DNA of 64,000 nt from contig JADNRX010000202.1 of the NCBI GenBank assembly GCA_015501595.1, positions 37,620 to 101,619 on the forward strand, in the 5' to 3' direction. This stretch comes from Hymenopellis radicata (lineage: Eukaryota > Basidiomycota > Agaricomycetes > Agaricales > Physalacriaceae). The notes under the pieces are model-generated. The model saw only the letters and a program-made list of their open reading frames with translations, did no database searches and was not told the origin of the DNA. Each line of letters begins with the position of its first letter. The stretch's first letter is position 1. Position numbers and translations under genes: made by a program. Shown piece after piece: positions 10,577 through 22,644 of the stretch.

Positions 10577-11769
10577 CTATTCGGATGATTCACAACACAA
10601 CGATCCTAGATAAAATAGCTGACGTACCAGTGTAGGTTTGATTTTCTTCAGTAAAGGATTCTGAAGAGTAGAGTCTGGCAATCGTTTCAGCGCCGATTTT
10701 GAGGAAGTTGCGGAAGCACGAGGCCTGCTATCATTGTCGTCGGCGTCGGTGTTGATATTCCTATCATCCTCGTCGTCCTCATCCGACTGATCATCCTCGT
10801 CCTCGTCCTCATCGCTATCGTCATCCTTGTTCGCTTTGCCTTTGCCAGCACGTGTTTGCTTCTTGATGTTCTTGACGTGGCAGTTATACCAGGAAGAATA
10901 CTGAGTAGACCAGATTCGGTCTATCTTCCAGTAATTCTCAGCATACAGAAGAAAGGGGAACTTGTTGCCGATAACCGAGCGAAAGTAGTTCGTCTGATAG
11001 AAAGTAGCCTTCGACAGCTTCTTGGGAGCTTTGTTCTTCTCGTGAAATTCATTCCAGATAACGTGAGCAGTAGCGAAGAGGTCGGCTTTAGTAGATTTCG
11101 CAATAGGCTCGCCATTCTCGTCTTCCAAATAGGCAGATAGGTTGACAGGGTGCCTTGATGTCCTACGCGCCTTGATTGCGGTCATGAACGCTTCCTTCAT
11201 ATACCACTTTGTTTTCGAAGACTTCTGGCGGGAAAACAATGGAGGAGGTGTGGGCTGCGAGAGGTCTGAAGCAGATGTAGTTGAGGTACTTCCAGGAACG
11301 TTTGCTGATGGTGCAGATATCGCCACTGTCGGACTTGCAGCTTCTGAAAGTCGCCTAAAGATGCTGTAAGTAGATAGCTAGAACGAGGAGAATTAATGCA
11401 CGTACTTCCACAATACCTCTAGCTGTTTATACATCTCAATCTCCCGAGCCTGTGCTTGTATCTGCTGATCCTGCATTTGCATCTTCTGGGCCTGTGCTTG
11501 GACCTCCCGTTCCAGTACGTGTATGCGATTAACGAGGTGGCGTTGCTCGGATCCTGCTTGATTCCAGGTAGGCGAAGGTGTATTGCCAAACTGCGAAGAC
11601 TGGAACGACATAAAAAATGACTGGGACCTTAAAGCTTTCATACCATGCTAGCATTGCTGTCCGTTGGCATCCAAGGATCCCCTGGAAGGCCAGAGTGAAG
11701 CTCTTGAAGCAGAGAGGGCTGGTTATTTGCCCTGCTGTTATCGTAGTAGTTGGAAAGCGAGCTGGTCAT
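10577..11769 (-). CDS. Transposon-associated hypothetical protein (coiled coil, acidic tail)
   Basis: Three exons fit: ATG at 11769 with donor GTATGA before 11642; a second exon to about 11405 encoding a Gln-rich heptad stretch (VLEREVQAQAQKMQMQDQQ) that predicts a coiled coil; and a last exon ending at 10577. The last exon has a basic, aromatic central part (KTKWYMKEAFMTAIKARR; NYWKIDRIWSTQYSSWYNCH), then a run of Asp/Glu (around 10730-10830) and a Lys-rich C-terminal segment. I do not recognise the family. Its position about 600 bp downstream of a Tnp2 transposase on the same strand suggests the second ORF of a CACTA-like element. It could equally be an unrelated host gene. Confidence 0.5.
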
Positions 11770-11880
11770 GGTGGTGAGAGAAGAAGGTGGAACTGTGACA
11801 CTGTGACAGATGCGATCGAGTTACTGGACGATGTTGGGGTAAAGTGATTGTATTATATTTCACGACTAGGAATGGATATA

Positions 11881-12124
11881 CTGTAGCGTTTCGACCGCAA
11901 ATTCACATAACGGGTCACGGGGGTCTTTGAAGTGAAGCTATAGATACACCATAATGGGTCACGGACCACTTTGGCCAGGCACGGGCCTCCAAATAAGGAA
12001 ATTTTAGGTTCCGCCTACGGCGGAACTGTCCAAATAAGGCAATTTAAGGGTCTATGAAGCTGTTCGCTGTAACTTCACACCATAACGGGTCACAGGCCAT
12101 GAAGTTACGGTCGAAACACTACAG
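11881..12124. mobile_element. 244-bp MITE with TA target duplication (family A, copy 2)
   Basis: TIRs CTGTAGCGTTTCGACCG (left) and the complement of CTGTAGTGTTTCGACCG (right) are flanked by TA at 11879-11880 and 12125-12126. A central palindrome with core CCGCCTACGGCGG lies at 12008-12026, the same layout as the copy at 5925-6177. The interior carries several ATAACGGGTCAC words. Non-coding. It lies just 3' of the Tnp2 transposase gene. Confidence 0.85.
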
Positions 12125-12348
12125 TATGGGAAGTAAGTGCATATGTGAGTAGTAGAAGGGTGAATGAATATACAAAAAATATAAAACAGCATAAAGTGGT
12201 ACATGCACCCATGTCCATATCCTTCGCGATCGAGTCGGATCGACCAAGTTACACTTCTACAACGACGCGTTTAGCTTCAACAAGTTATTCCAGTAGTCGA
12301 CTAGTTGAACATTCTACTCATTAACACGTAGAATATTCAATTATATAA

Positions 12349-15300
12349 TCATTCACCCGCCGCATCCTCAGTATATTCGCTACAGTATACCATCATATCC
12401 ATCCCAAAATTCCTGACCGCAAAATACTCATGTGGATGAGTGAGTGGGCCTCCTGAATCTCTGTCAAACTTGACCATGTTGACCACTTGTTGTATATCGC
12501 GAACTGGGATAGCAACGACACCAACACCCTCCTCAACAGAACCTGCAACCTTCACAACGTGTAAGCGTTTTGAAGATTCTGAGTATATCTCCTCGTCGCA
12601 TTTGCTGAAAAGAGTCACAACAGCTACTGCGCAATCAGGTATCGCTTCCACATCTGAATCTGAGTCAACATCATCGCTATCGTCGTTACCTGAGAACTCG
12701 CTTGGATCTAGGCAGCAGAAGTAATGGACCTCCGCATACCGAACTTCTCCATAGTATTTCAGCTGAAGAAAGTATTGAGTTAATGCTAGACACATGTAGA
12801 TCAGAATCCACCTACAGCAATATGGCGACAAATGTAATTGTCTGCTTCTGGTGGACGAAGAGTCTCCTTCCAGCGAGTTCGCACCACATGACCGTTTGGC
12901 AGCTGTAGTCCTGCCCATCGTTCGACCTCTACATCCTCCGGCTCCATACCAGCCATTGCACTACCATTCGCCTCAGCAAACAGAATAAGGGCTTTTGCCT
13001 CGATAATGGGAATGGAAGACTTGTGGCCTTCTCGAGCAGGAACAAAGAAGAAGCCAGGTGCGACAACAATACTGCCACGCGGAACAGTTATTCGAGACGC
13101 GCTTAGTCCTGGAAACATCGAGAACAGCGCACATATTTGAGTGCGCAGAAGCGTACGCTGGCCGAGGTTCATCAGTAAGTAGCCACCCGTCTGGTGGGCA
13201 TGGCACCAGACCAACCATGCTCACCAGACGCGTCTGGCGCCAGAAACGACATGCATAAATTATGCACGTCGCCCCGATCAACCATACGCCACCAGACATC
13301 CGTGCCATGCGGCACCAGACGGACCCTGCACGAGCTACGATACGTCCTATACAGTTCCCATACTGTTCGTTATCCCTTTCTTACAGGTTATTCAGTCTTG
13401 TAGGTAGCAAAATCGAATGTTATTGATTAAAATGTAGTGCTACTACTAGTACACTACGGGCTTACCGGATGGATTGATTGGAAATGACTGTGTTACTTTG
13501 GTGGGCCCACCGCAGAAGCAACTTGAAGCTGGCTAGAGAACGAGTCAGCGTGAGGAAAGAGAGACAGTCCAGAATAGCCTTACCTTCTGCAACAGAACGG
13601 CGCAGGAGGCCGCTATTTTGTGCGCAGCTACGTCGATGTCGATGTGCCTGCTGTCCTCGTCCGCATCGTCGTGCTGTCCTCGTCTGCTTGCTGTCCTGAG
13701 TCCGCGGCAACGATAACTGTAATTAAAGATTAAAAAGAAGGCAACGAATGCAAAAGTAACGAACCGGGTAAGTACGTGTACCTAACGCTCGAGGACAGCG
13801 GCTCTAGGCTCCAGTCTGCTTAACCGACTGCACAGCGTCAGTTGAAGTAAAAAGGGTGTGCGTGGAAAGGCCGTACCTTCGACGGTGCCGGGGGCTTAAC
13901 GTTGGCGGTGTTAAGACACCAAAGAAACCTGAGGAAAGTTTAAGATGACAAGGGGGAAAAATAGAGTTGTACACACACCGAGCAACACATCTAATAGCGG
14001 GACTATCCGTCTTGGCCAGTGTAGAGCAATCGATGTGGACGTTCCTTAGGAACGCGGACGACCATCGTCGAGACTGCTCCCCAAGTCGCTGCTGGAAAAA
14101 GCCATGAACGATGGAGGGCGGGAACAGGTTGGATATAGCGCTCAAAAGGGTAGCCACTCTAGTCGTCGTGCCTGCTGTCCTCATCGTTGTTTTCGCTGTT
14201 GTCGTTGGGCTCGCTGTCCGCATTGCTATCCTCGTCATCGTGGTCGGCGTCCTGGTTGTCGTGTTCCCCGTCCTAAACATCGTGTTCTCCTACTCGTCGT
14301 GCTGGCCGTCCTAATCGTCGTGTTCATGTTCGCTGTTGCGCGGGTGAGTCCATATGAATTCGTGGTGCAGCCACCATTGTCGCCTCATTTGTGGGTCGTT
14401 TAGGCTCTATAGCCTCCTCCGGGTGCACCCCGCGAAGCTGATAGTCCTAGTCGTAGTTGCCGTAGTTCGAAATGCTAGGCACTGAGCCACTGAGTGCGAT
14501 TGGAGTGCGAGGAGGAAGTGAGAGAGAGACAAGTTGAACTTCCCGAAATCGAAATCGAACATGCACGTGGTTGATTGCGTGCTCGCGCACAGACCAAGTG
14601 ACTCGGACCGGTTTGATACCCGGACCCCGCTCGCTCTTCCATGCTTGCCGTTCACGTCAAGGTCGAAACGACATCAAGCACCATATACGGGAGTTGAGTA
14701 TCAATACAAGGAGTGTTTAGTGTGGGTCATTGACTTTGAGTTTAAAAAATTCTTACCAGTGTATGGCAGATGGCACCGTATCTGGCTGCATAAATGCATG
14801 GCTTGTATGGTACCCGCATGGCGGGCATAGCACCATGCAGCACCAGACGGCGACCCCCACCAGACACCACCAGACGGCTCGGAACTTACTGATGTTCGCA
14901 AATGCTTGCGAGTGCTGTCGAATTTCAGCCTCTAAGTCGCCAATAATCCTTTCTAAGGTCCATTGTGCAACTGCAGCAGGAGATCCAACATTCACGACTT
15001 CGGGCGCCATATGAGTCATACCATGGACGCATTGGGTAACAAAATGAAGACGATCAAGTCGGCGCTGATAGTATATCAGCTCGTACTCGAGGACAGCCTC
15101 GCGAAGTTTCTGATAGACGTTGAGAAGTTCGTCGGGAGGGATGGTGTGAGAGTGAATGATGTCGATTCCATATGATATTTTGCAGAGATTCTTCCAATAT
15201 ACGCGAGGAAGATGCTTGTACAGCAGACCGGGTGCCAAATTAAACATCCAGGTCATATATTCCTTAGCGGTATATCCGCTATTCATTTTCTCAGCAGGGT

Positions 15301-17484
15301 TTCGAGGCGGACGGGAGCCTGCAACAAATCGTGAGAGTTTCAAACCCCATTTCTCAACTTCCTTCCCATGCGCCTGCCATACATCATCATCAGCAAGAAC
15401 TGCCCATGGCCACTGCGATGGAGGATCTGCTTCGGAGTGAGCAATAGTGCCTCGAAAGAGTGATATGAATAGCTGTGGAAGGTTTAACGCGTCGCGATGC
15501 ATGGCATCACCAGGAAAGAGTCGAGGCATTGGCGTATGACGAGGAAGTCCAGAAAAAATGCTCGGCTTGGTGATTCCAGTTGCAAGTCGATTCGCACGAT
15601 ATTCTGTAGCAGTACGTGAAGAGAGGACAAGAGCAAGATTCTGGCTATAACGCTGCTCTGAGGCTTCCGGAAGTTCGTTGATGTCAACATCTGGACGGTT
15701 TGTTCCTGGGATATGCTCGGAGTTATTCGGCTTTAGAAGAACTGGGTAGTATGTTGGTGCATGGAATTTATGTCGTCCTTGCAAGCCGCACATGAAACGA
15801 CAGCCACACTTTCCGTTATGCCCTACCCAACCACCCATATCGGCCAAAGCAACTGTATCAGATGTTCCGTAGACAAGGTAAGGGTCAGACGAGTGCTGCT
15901 GCTCATCGCGAGCATCCCAAATCTGAAGTCTGCCTGGCTCGTTCTGTAGGGCGGCGAGATGGTGAAGACTAGGAAAGATAAAAGAGTCCATGTGTTTTGG
16001 ATGGTTGGGACCGGGAATTGTAAAGGCAGGGCGTATATGTTTCTTGAGATAACGAACATTCCAGTGCAGATTCAGGAAAAGCCAGATGGCGATCCATGTA
16101 TCAGACTGCTTGTTCCGGTACAGCCGACATCCATCCATGGAAAAGAGAAGAAGAAGATCATGCTCCTTGATTTTTCCTTCACGCATAGCCTGAAGTAGAT
16201 CCTCGCCGCAGACAATATCATGAAAGACGTCGGGTAGCCCACCATTCCGCTGCTTCTCTTCCAACACCTTTTGTAACTCTTTAAACGCGTACGACATGTC
16301 TTCTGCAGTTGCAGGATGTCGCCACACTGCCTGGGCCTGCATGGCAAGAGGTATTGTCATGAATTGACGTCGCGGAGCTCCCTGATCAAACTCCCCCGGA
16401 GATGTCCTCAAGGGCTTATATCGTGCCTCACCACAGTAGGTGCAGTTCATCAAGTCATGGAAGGCACCAGTGTAGGCAAGACACGAGTTGATGCACATAT
16501 CGTGCATGATGGGAACAACTCCAGTCATAGCTTTGATGCGACGCGTCAAAATACCATATGTAAGCATTTCGGCTGTTGGATTATATCTGTGAATTGCGTC
16601 GCGGATATCGGAATATGTTTTCTGCGATGCTCTACCAGTGACGGCGAGGAAGATATCAAGAGAGAGGCGAAAGCCGGGGTCATCGAGTGATAGCTGCTCC
16701 CTGGCGGGATTGCGAATGAGGTCAATGTCCTCCGGAGATAACTTGGAGTATTTATCATCCAGTCGCGCCTCTCGAAGAAGGTCAATAAACTTCTGCGCTG
16801 TCATGAGATTTTCCAGCGTCGGAACAGGCATGTCTTCAGCAGTCTGCGGGAGTTCTTCAGGAGGTGGGCTAGGACTCGGTGTGCGGGTGGGACTAGGAGC
16901 GTGATTGGGACTAGCAGCGCGACCGGGAGGGTCCATATTGTCATTCTCATCTACGTACTCCTTAACGACGCATCAGAAAAGGAGGCAGCTAAATTGAAGT
17001 AACTTACAGGATTGTCGTAGTGGCCATCCATGAGATTGCGAATGATACGCGCCTGGTCGTGCAAGGCGTCCTAAAAGAAGCTTATAAGTGCAAAGTAGAC
17101 AAGTTGTAACAGAGAACATACCTCATACATATCCTCATCCTCATTGTCATCTGGTGTTATATGACCATCCAACCCATTCTCAACCTTCTGCTGTTCGTGC
17201 GCGTCATGTGCTACCGGCTCGTCACCGTCCGAGTCGTCCTGCTCGCTTTCATCCTGTTTCACGATGAGCATAGTAATCCATAAATGCAGAGATGTGCTAC
17301 ATACACCAGGGGCAAGATGACGAGCGCGTGTTCGCTTCCCAACCCAGCGGCCACCTTTGCAATGCTTCCAGCAATCGCACCACTTGGAAGTGGTCTTTCG
17401 TTCCCAGAGCAGAGCTTCCGGAGGAGGTTTTGGCCAGCTGCGACGGCGACTCAGACCGGTATAGTACGGATGGCTTTTGGGCAT
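12349..17484 (-). pseudogene. Tnp2-family transposase, interrupted by an inserted element
   Basis: N-terminal exon from ATG 17484 carries the family's Cys-rich segment (WCDCWKHCKGGRWVGKRTRA) followed by acidic linker exons (about 17110-17270). A long exon (14894-16936) holds the Transposase_21/Tnp2-type catalytic region with LLFSMDGCRLYRNKQSDTWI, the GWVGHNGKCGCRFMCG Cys motif and LFPGDAMHRDALNLPQL. The reading frame is then broken by 1723 bp of foreign DNA (13171-14893). The 3' part (12349-13166) continues with RTQICALFSMFPGL, a WAGLQLPNGHVVRTRWKE block and an acidic C-terminus. Joining across the insertion with one copy of GTTC keeps the frame exactly. Apart from the insertion I see no stop in the main exon. 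Such genes are common, multi-copy CACTA-type transposases in Agaricomycetes. Confidence 0.8.
13171..14893. mobile_element. 1723-bp non-autonomous element inserted in the Tnp2 gene
   Basis: Bounded by GTTC at 13167-13170 and 14894-14897. Terminal inverted repeats: ATCAGTAAGT, six unmatched bases, then CCGTCTGGTG at both ends. CACCAGAC/GTCTGGTG words recur many times within 150 bp of each end (13186-13320 and 14840-14880) as subterminal repeats. The interior contains CCTCGTCG-type low-complexity sequence (13640-13700, 14160-14320) and no recognisable transposase. The 4-bp TSD does not by itself assign a superfamily. Confidence 0.8.
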
Positions 17485-17577
17485 CGTGGATGTGACCAAG
17501 TGTCGATCGCGTCAAATTTTGACTAACGCGCCTGTCGGTGACTTAGTGGGTCCGTGGCTGTGCCAACCACTGGCTTG

Positions 17578-17611
17578 AATTTTACAGACTACGTCACCAG
17601 TCTGTAAAATT
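17578..17611. other. Hairpin, 13-bp perfect arms
   Basis: AATTTTACAGACT at 17578-17590 is repeated in inverted orientation at 17599-17611 with an 8-nt spacer. It sits about 95 bp upstream of the Tnp2 start codon, near a TAGTG (17544-17548) that could be a CACTA-type terminus. Role unknown: promoter-proximal hairpin or subterminal repeat. Confidence 0.5.
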
Positions 17612-17639
17612 TGGACCAAAGATGCCTGCCGGTTAGTTG

Positions 17640-17745
17640 TCTATTCTAGGCTAAGCGGGTTTCTACCAATCATCATCAACGAGTATCAACAGCCTCAATC
17701 TCTACCATTTTGACCCAACGGAAAGTTTGCTGAGATTAAACATCA
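17640..17745. repeat. Left half of the dispersed palindromic repeat
   Basis: The TCAAC-rich flank and left palindrome arm (17712-17739) match 8865-8960; the match stops within the palindrome centre, after GATTAAAC. This is the complementary truncation to the copy at 10-115. Confidence 0.65.
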
Positions 17746-17749
17746 ATAA

Positions 17750-18211
17750 AGGTCGTATATTGTCAACAAAACTGGGACATAGGAAGCGACAGTACAGGTT
17801 GTAAAGGTTAAGAAGAAGATATAAGGTGAACTCGAAGAGGATTGGCGTGGCATAGATCTGATCTGCATGTCAAGCATGAACGATCACATTACCCCCACCC
17901 CAAGCCCCTCCGGAGTAAGAGAAGGGAGAGAAAATCAGAAAGATGGAAAGAAGATCAATAGTAGCGAAGAACATTGGCGGGTGCGAGACTTGACATGTAG
18001 CAAACCCACACCCCCCAACGCCCTGGGCCGAGGATAAAGAAGTAGGGCCCTCTATGGGCCGAAGCGCTAAGAATAGAAAAAATGAGAAACATCGGAAGAA
18101 GATATAAACGCGAATGCCGAAGAGAAAGTAGACGGGCACCCTGTTTGACCTGAAAGTGCCAGAAGAAACGCCCCCCAACCCCCTAATCGAATTCACAACA
18201 GCAGTAACAAA
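17750..18211. other. Gene-free stretch downstream of the MFS gene
   Basis: No supported coding region. A frame of about 100 codons on the minus strand (17870-18196) lacks any recognisable feature and lies in the expected 3' UTR of the MFS transporter. Confidence 0.4.
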
Positions 18212-20267
18212 TCATCGAATCACAATACTGCCTCTCTTATCATGGAAGACCTTGACCATGACCGCCATAAACGCGGAGACGATGAGCCAAGTTCCTCCGA
18301 AGAGCTGTACAGGCAGAAAGTTGATCTTGCCGGTGGACGGGTCGGTGTGCCGATCCAGAATAGCCCCAGAGGCTGGTGGTCCTACGAGTGTCCCGGGCTT
18401 ACGAAAGATCAGGACTTCTCCCGTTAACGTCAAGATGTGTACTTATCACTCACCACGAAGCTCGAGAACATGACTCCCGTAATACTCGCCAAACCTTCAA
18501 CCCCGTAGAGATCGGCAGCGACTATATGCCGACCATCAGCGCACGCGACAAGGTTCAAGCTGTCAGTACCTACCGACAGGATACAGACTGACATATCCTC
18601 CCGTGAAAAATCCGTAGAAAGACGAGAACGCCATGAGGCCGGCGAGATTGTGTACGAATGGCCATATCGCCATCTGGCCAACACCGCCCAGGAACTGACA
18701 CAAGGAAAGAATGTGAAGATGACCTAGATGATCTCCAACGATGCCTAAGCACTAAAGATAGCGAATTTTGAATTCAGAAGTGATAAGCGCACTCATCCAG
18801 TAAGAACTCACGACGCGTCCAATTGCGGAAAATGCCGAAATCAGCGCTGCAGAGTTCGCGCCGTCTTGTGCGCTGCGTTCAAGTTTGTTAACGGCGTAGT
18901 CTATCAGCCGGCAATTGATGAAGCGTTCCGTCTCTGCGGAGTTGATGGCACCCACCTGGAACATAGAACAAGGGAACATAGAAGCCGGGACCGCTGAACA
19001 ATCCAATTGAGCACAGGAATAGGAATACTTTGTTTGTCATCAGGTTCTTGTCTATCCTAGTGGGGGGATGGATGGACGCCCGAGGCTTGAGGAAAATATC
19101 GGCAACTCCCAGCGCTACACGAACAATGATTAGTTCGAAATTAATGTCACGAATCAAGCGCGAACGAACGCGAAATTTATCATCATATGACAAGAAAATC
19201 AAAAACAAAACCTACCTAGAAGAGTCATCAGACCAGTTGCTCTCAGCGCCCAACGAAAGCCAAGGTGATCAATGAGCTTTTGTGTCAAGGGACTGAGTAC
19301 CAGGCCTCCCACGCCTGTCGAGAACAATGTTGGGGGCTGGCGGAAGACACCAAAAAAAGAAATAACGAACCATAGCCACTGGCTGCGATTCCAGTGGCGA
19401 GGCCTATAACTCCCGGTGAGTCGTGTTCGAGCACGAGAATCTGTTGAATTACCTCGATGCTTGGTAAACTGAATGTATATGAGTACTATGAGGGAAGGGT
19501 CCATGAGAAGGAGCCGCAATACTCACCCATTGAGAAGGGATGCAGACAGCGGGTATGAAGGCAAACCCGCTTCCTACACCAAACATGACACCTATGCGCA
19601 TTTAGAATTAACTACGGCACGAAAGGAAACGTCGAGAACGCTACCTTGCGTGAGATAGAGATGCCAGATGTGTGTTCTAGATGCACGAGTTACAGACTGA
19701 CTTACATCGAATTGAAAGAAGACCCTACGAGAACGACGCGGCGATGAGCCCCATGCACATTATGCATGTTCCCATAAATCCAGTAATCCTGAAACCGATA
19801 CGTTGTGCGAGGATACCCGCCAAACTGCCATGATGGTCAGTTACGAAGTTGGCAACGGTGAACAACTTACATGCCAACGAGTGGCTGTCCTGTAGCCTGT
19901 ATGGACCCGACCCAGGCTAGATCAGAACTGGATACAGGACCCAGCACATGGGAAGTGAAGTAATGGCTTTGGTACACGCCCCAAGACGACTCGATGCTAT
20001 GCAGATGTTAGCACCGCCTCATTCGGCGAAACACGTATCATGATGGACTAACCCTAGAGCGAAGAAATGCACGGTGAAGGAGCACAGAACGCAAATCCAG
20101 CCGTACCCGCCATCCGGAGGGGCTTCATGCGCGTCATGGTGCATGACGCTGGGAACAACCGCACCGGGCGGTACAAGAGGAGCGGGTACTGTGACTGGAA
20201 CATCGTCTTCAACGTCGGTCGACGGTGGACTGTCGGTGCAATAACCAGAATCGTGGAGTTCTAACAT
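18212..20267 (-). CDS. MFS transporter, monocarboxylate-transporter type
   Basis: Integral membrane carrier of the major facilitator superfamily, probably for monocarboxylates or a related small solute across the plasma membrane. The PDGGYGWICVLCSFTVHFFA signature that opens TM1 in this subfamily is at about residue 48 from ATG 20267. Later exons carry GGLVLSPLTQKLIDHLGFRW, GLFSGPGFYVPLFYV, AALISAFSAIGRV (first helix of the second half), FLGGVGQMAIWPFVHNL and SSFYGFFTGGYVSLYPVV, then a C-terminal TM near FGGTWLIVSAFMAV. About nine exons separated by 50-60 nt introns; those that I phased (for example donor after LFYVP, and the intron after AIGRV) keep the frame. An in-frame upstream ATG at 20444 would add 59 residues; I prefer 20267 because the N-terminal tail is then of usual length. 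Substrate cannot be told. Confidence 0.8.
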
Positions 20268-20444
20268 ATACAGATGAGGCTTGTGAGGGATCAAACTAAA
20301 GAAGGATGAATGTACAATGGATGCTATAAAAGCCAAACACGGCCCTCCATTATTCCATATTCGTATGTTAAGCGCCCGTTGCGTTGCCGATAGTTCCATC
20401 CCGCCAACTGATGCGGTGAGTCCATAAGTCTTTTCGACTGACAT

Positions 20445-21311
20445 TCTGGTGTCATTGCAAGCAAAGACGAGGCCGCCTGTCCATGCGTAAATCGGACCTG
20501 GGCGCCTATTTATGTAAGACGAATTAAGCGCCTCCCCTTCTGAGCATGCGGGCTAGGGAAGAACGCTTCAGGAGCTCCGCTATTCAACTAGCAGGGCTGC
20601 TACCATCAGAGATATGTGCGAAAAATTGCGGGAAAATGCCAAAGAAAGGCGCCACAGCCCCCGCCTGACGGGCTCCAAGTAGTCTGATAGAACAAGTTCA
20701 CGGAAAACGCGTGCATCGCACGACACTGTCCTAGATGAAAGATCAACACTGCTAATAGAAGGAAGAAGAAGATCAATAACGCGGTTGTGGCGAGAGCAGA
20801 GATCGATGTCCAAATTTGAGCTCCGCCTCGGACTCCGCTCTAGATGAAATGACTGCTCAGGTTGGCAGTCAACGTTTCAACTCGCTACGCCACTTACTTA
20901 TTTGCTGAGCTTCTACTGCCTGAGGTTTGCTACAGACTCACTCGGTATCATCTATTCTGATGTTCTAGTTATCTACTATCCATCTAATCGTATCAAGCGT
21001 AAATGACAACTACATCGAGCAGTTCAACTCCGCGCAGGTTTGCTGTCTCCCGACCTCAGTCACAAGGGGAGGTATAATCTGTCCCTAAGCGCGGCGAAGC
21101 TTAAGGAAATCTGATTGAACAGCTATGAAACCTATCTAGTATCCCGTGAACGTCGCTCATCTCGGGAGTCTGGAAATGACCCGTCTTAATGAATGCTCAA
21201 TTCTTGATACAGTGAGGTAGATTGCACAGGATGGCGTAGAAATAAATATAACAGTAATGTCCCAATGATGTCCATCAACTTAGAGTAAGGACGGATACCT
21301 CACCAAGCCTC
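20445..21311. other. Intergenic region
   Basis: Nothing recognisable: no coding frame with support and no repeat. It contains the MFS promoter on one side and the lactonase 3' UTR on the other. Confidence 0.5.
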
Positions 21312-22644
21312 TCATAGGAACACAAAACTAGTCCTGTTCTGCAGGTCTTCATTCCGCACTACCAGCTCCAGACTACGGCCCCCATCCACCCTCCGGAACA
21401 TGGCGACGCCACCCTCAGTATTAGCGCCAGCCATGACAAATTCATCACTCCCGTCAGCGACATTCCCCAACATCATTCCTCTGATCTGCTGTAAACCCGT
21501 AGGTATCTGGGCAAGCAGCTGCAGTGCTTCTCCCTCACGCTTGGCCATCCCAAAGCGCCTGACCTTCTGCATTCGCTTGTTGTTCCGTTTGCATGCGGGA
21601 GAAGTGCTATTGCCTGTGGCAGACGTCCCGTTGATGAACTCAAAGATCGCGATGGTGTCGCCATTGGGGTCGATGGTTTCTCCGATGTTACGATTACTCA
21701 CATAGATGAGCGGAGAGGGGAAGCGTTCAGTCGGAGTGGAGATGAGGATTTCGGCAGCGGCAAATGATGTTCCAGCCGGTGCACCATCTGGAATAACAGA
21801 GACATTGGCCAACAGAGGGAAGGTAGTGCCATTTGGTGCCGCAGGAATCTGCTGAGCCGTAAGTGTGGACGTTTTCTCGTGTACCGTAAAGAGAATATTG
21901 TCTATACAAGCCACCAACGTTAACATGGGCTTAAGGTTACACACAATCATGGACATACCATGAATAGCGATATGCCTAGGACCCGCACCGGCGTCAATGT
22001 CAATCTGCCCTTGCACTTCGAAGCTCCCTGGAGTTCCGGTGTTCACCAAACGCCATATCTTGTCACCTCCGAGATCGGGAACGAACACTTCTCCATTGAA
22101 CTCGAGAGACATGTGAGGATTTGACGGCGCTCCCTCTGGAACAGGGAAGGCGACGATTGGGGAATCGCGCTCGAAATGCAGGGGATCATCGGGCACCGTG
22201 GCAACCAAAGAGCAATTGGGTGATCCAAACTGTGATTGCGGTCAGACTGTTGTTCGGGGCATGGGGGCGAGTGTGGGGCGCGCTTACGTTCATGCCAGAC
22301 ACCTCCCCCGTCGAAAGCGGATTGGTAAATGTAGGTCCGTTTCCGCCTGTCGTAACAGTGTCGACCAAGGTAAGAACCCCGTCTGCAACCGAGAATGATT
22401 GAAGGTTGCCCACGGGGGATATCTCGTTGACCGCGCTGTATACACATGTTCAGAACACCTGCAGCTGCCACCGAATCGGCACTCACTAAAGAATGCTGCT
22501 ATTCTGAGGATGCGAGGCGATCCATGACGGATTGTCTCCAGTCGGGTTCTGCTGAACCAAGGTGAGAGAGCCGGCGTCCGTGTCAAACAGATAAGTGGCG
22601 ACGAAAGACGAAAATCCGCCCGCAAGAATCGTATAATTAACCAT
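21312..22644 (-). CDS. Lactonase-like 7-bladed beta-propeller protein (6-phosphogluconolactonase family)
   Basis: Four exons were phased exactly: 22487-22644, 22288-22435, 21959-22229 and 21312-21901, giving 388 residues with no stop. The start MVNYTILAGGFSSFVATYLF and the SWIASHPQNSSIL block are typical first-blade strands of the Lactonase (PF10282) propeller. GPRHIAIH, SPLIYVSNRN and a C-terminal MAGANTEGGVAMFRR block are the recurring blade motifs (PRH and GANTEGG equivalents). Family members include cytosolic 6-phosphogluconolactonase of bacterial Pgl type and carboxy-cis,cis-muconate cyclase; which activity this one has cannot be settled. No signal peptide. A Lys/Arg-rich insertion (KRNNKRMQKVRR) between blades is unusual and likely a surface loop. 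Confidence 0.8.

Noticed and set aside
17544..17548. TAGTG as a CACTA-type right terminus of the Tnp2 element
   Set aside because: Plausible position, but no matching CACTAAGTCACC end was found on the left side between 9 and 12.3 kb, so the element borders are not called.
18965..18985. Apparent frameshift in the MFS transporter after FYVPLFYVP
   Set aside because: An ordinary intron (GTGGGT...GATAG) joins FYVP to DYAVNKLERS in frame, so the gene is intact there.
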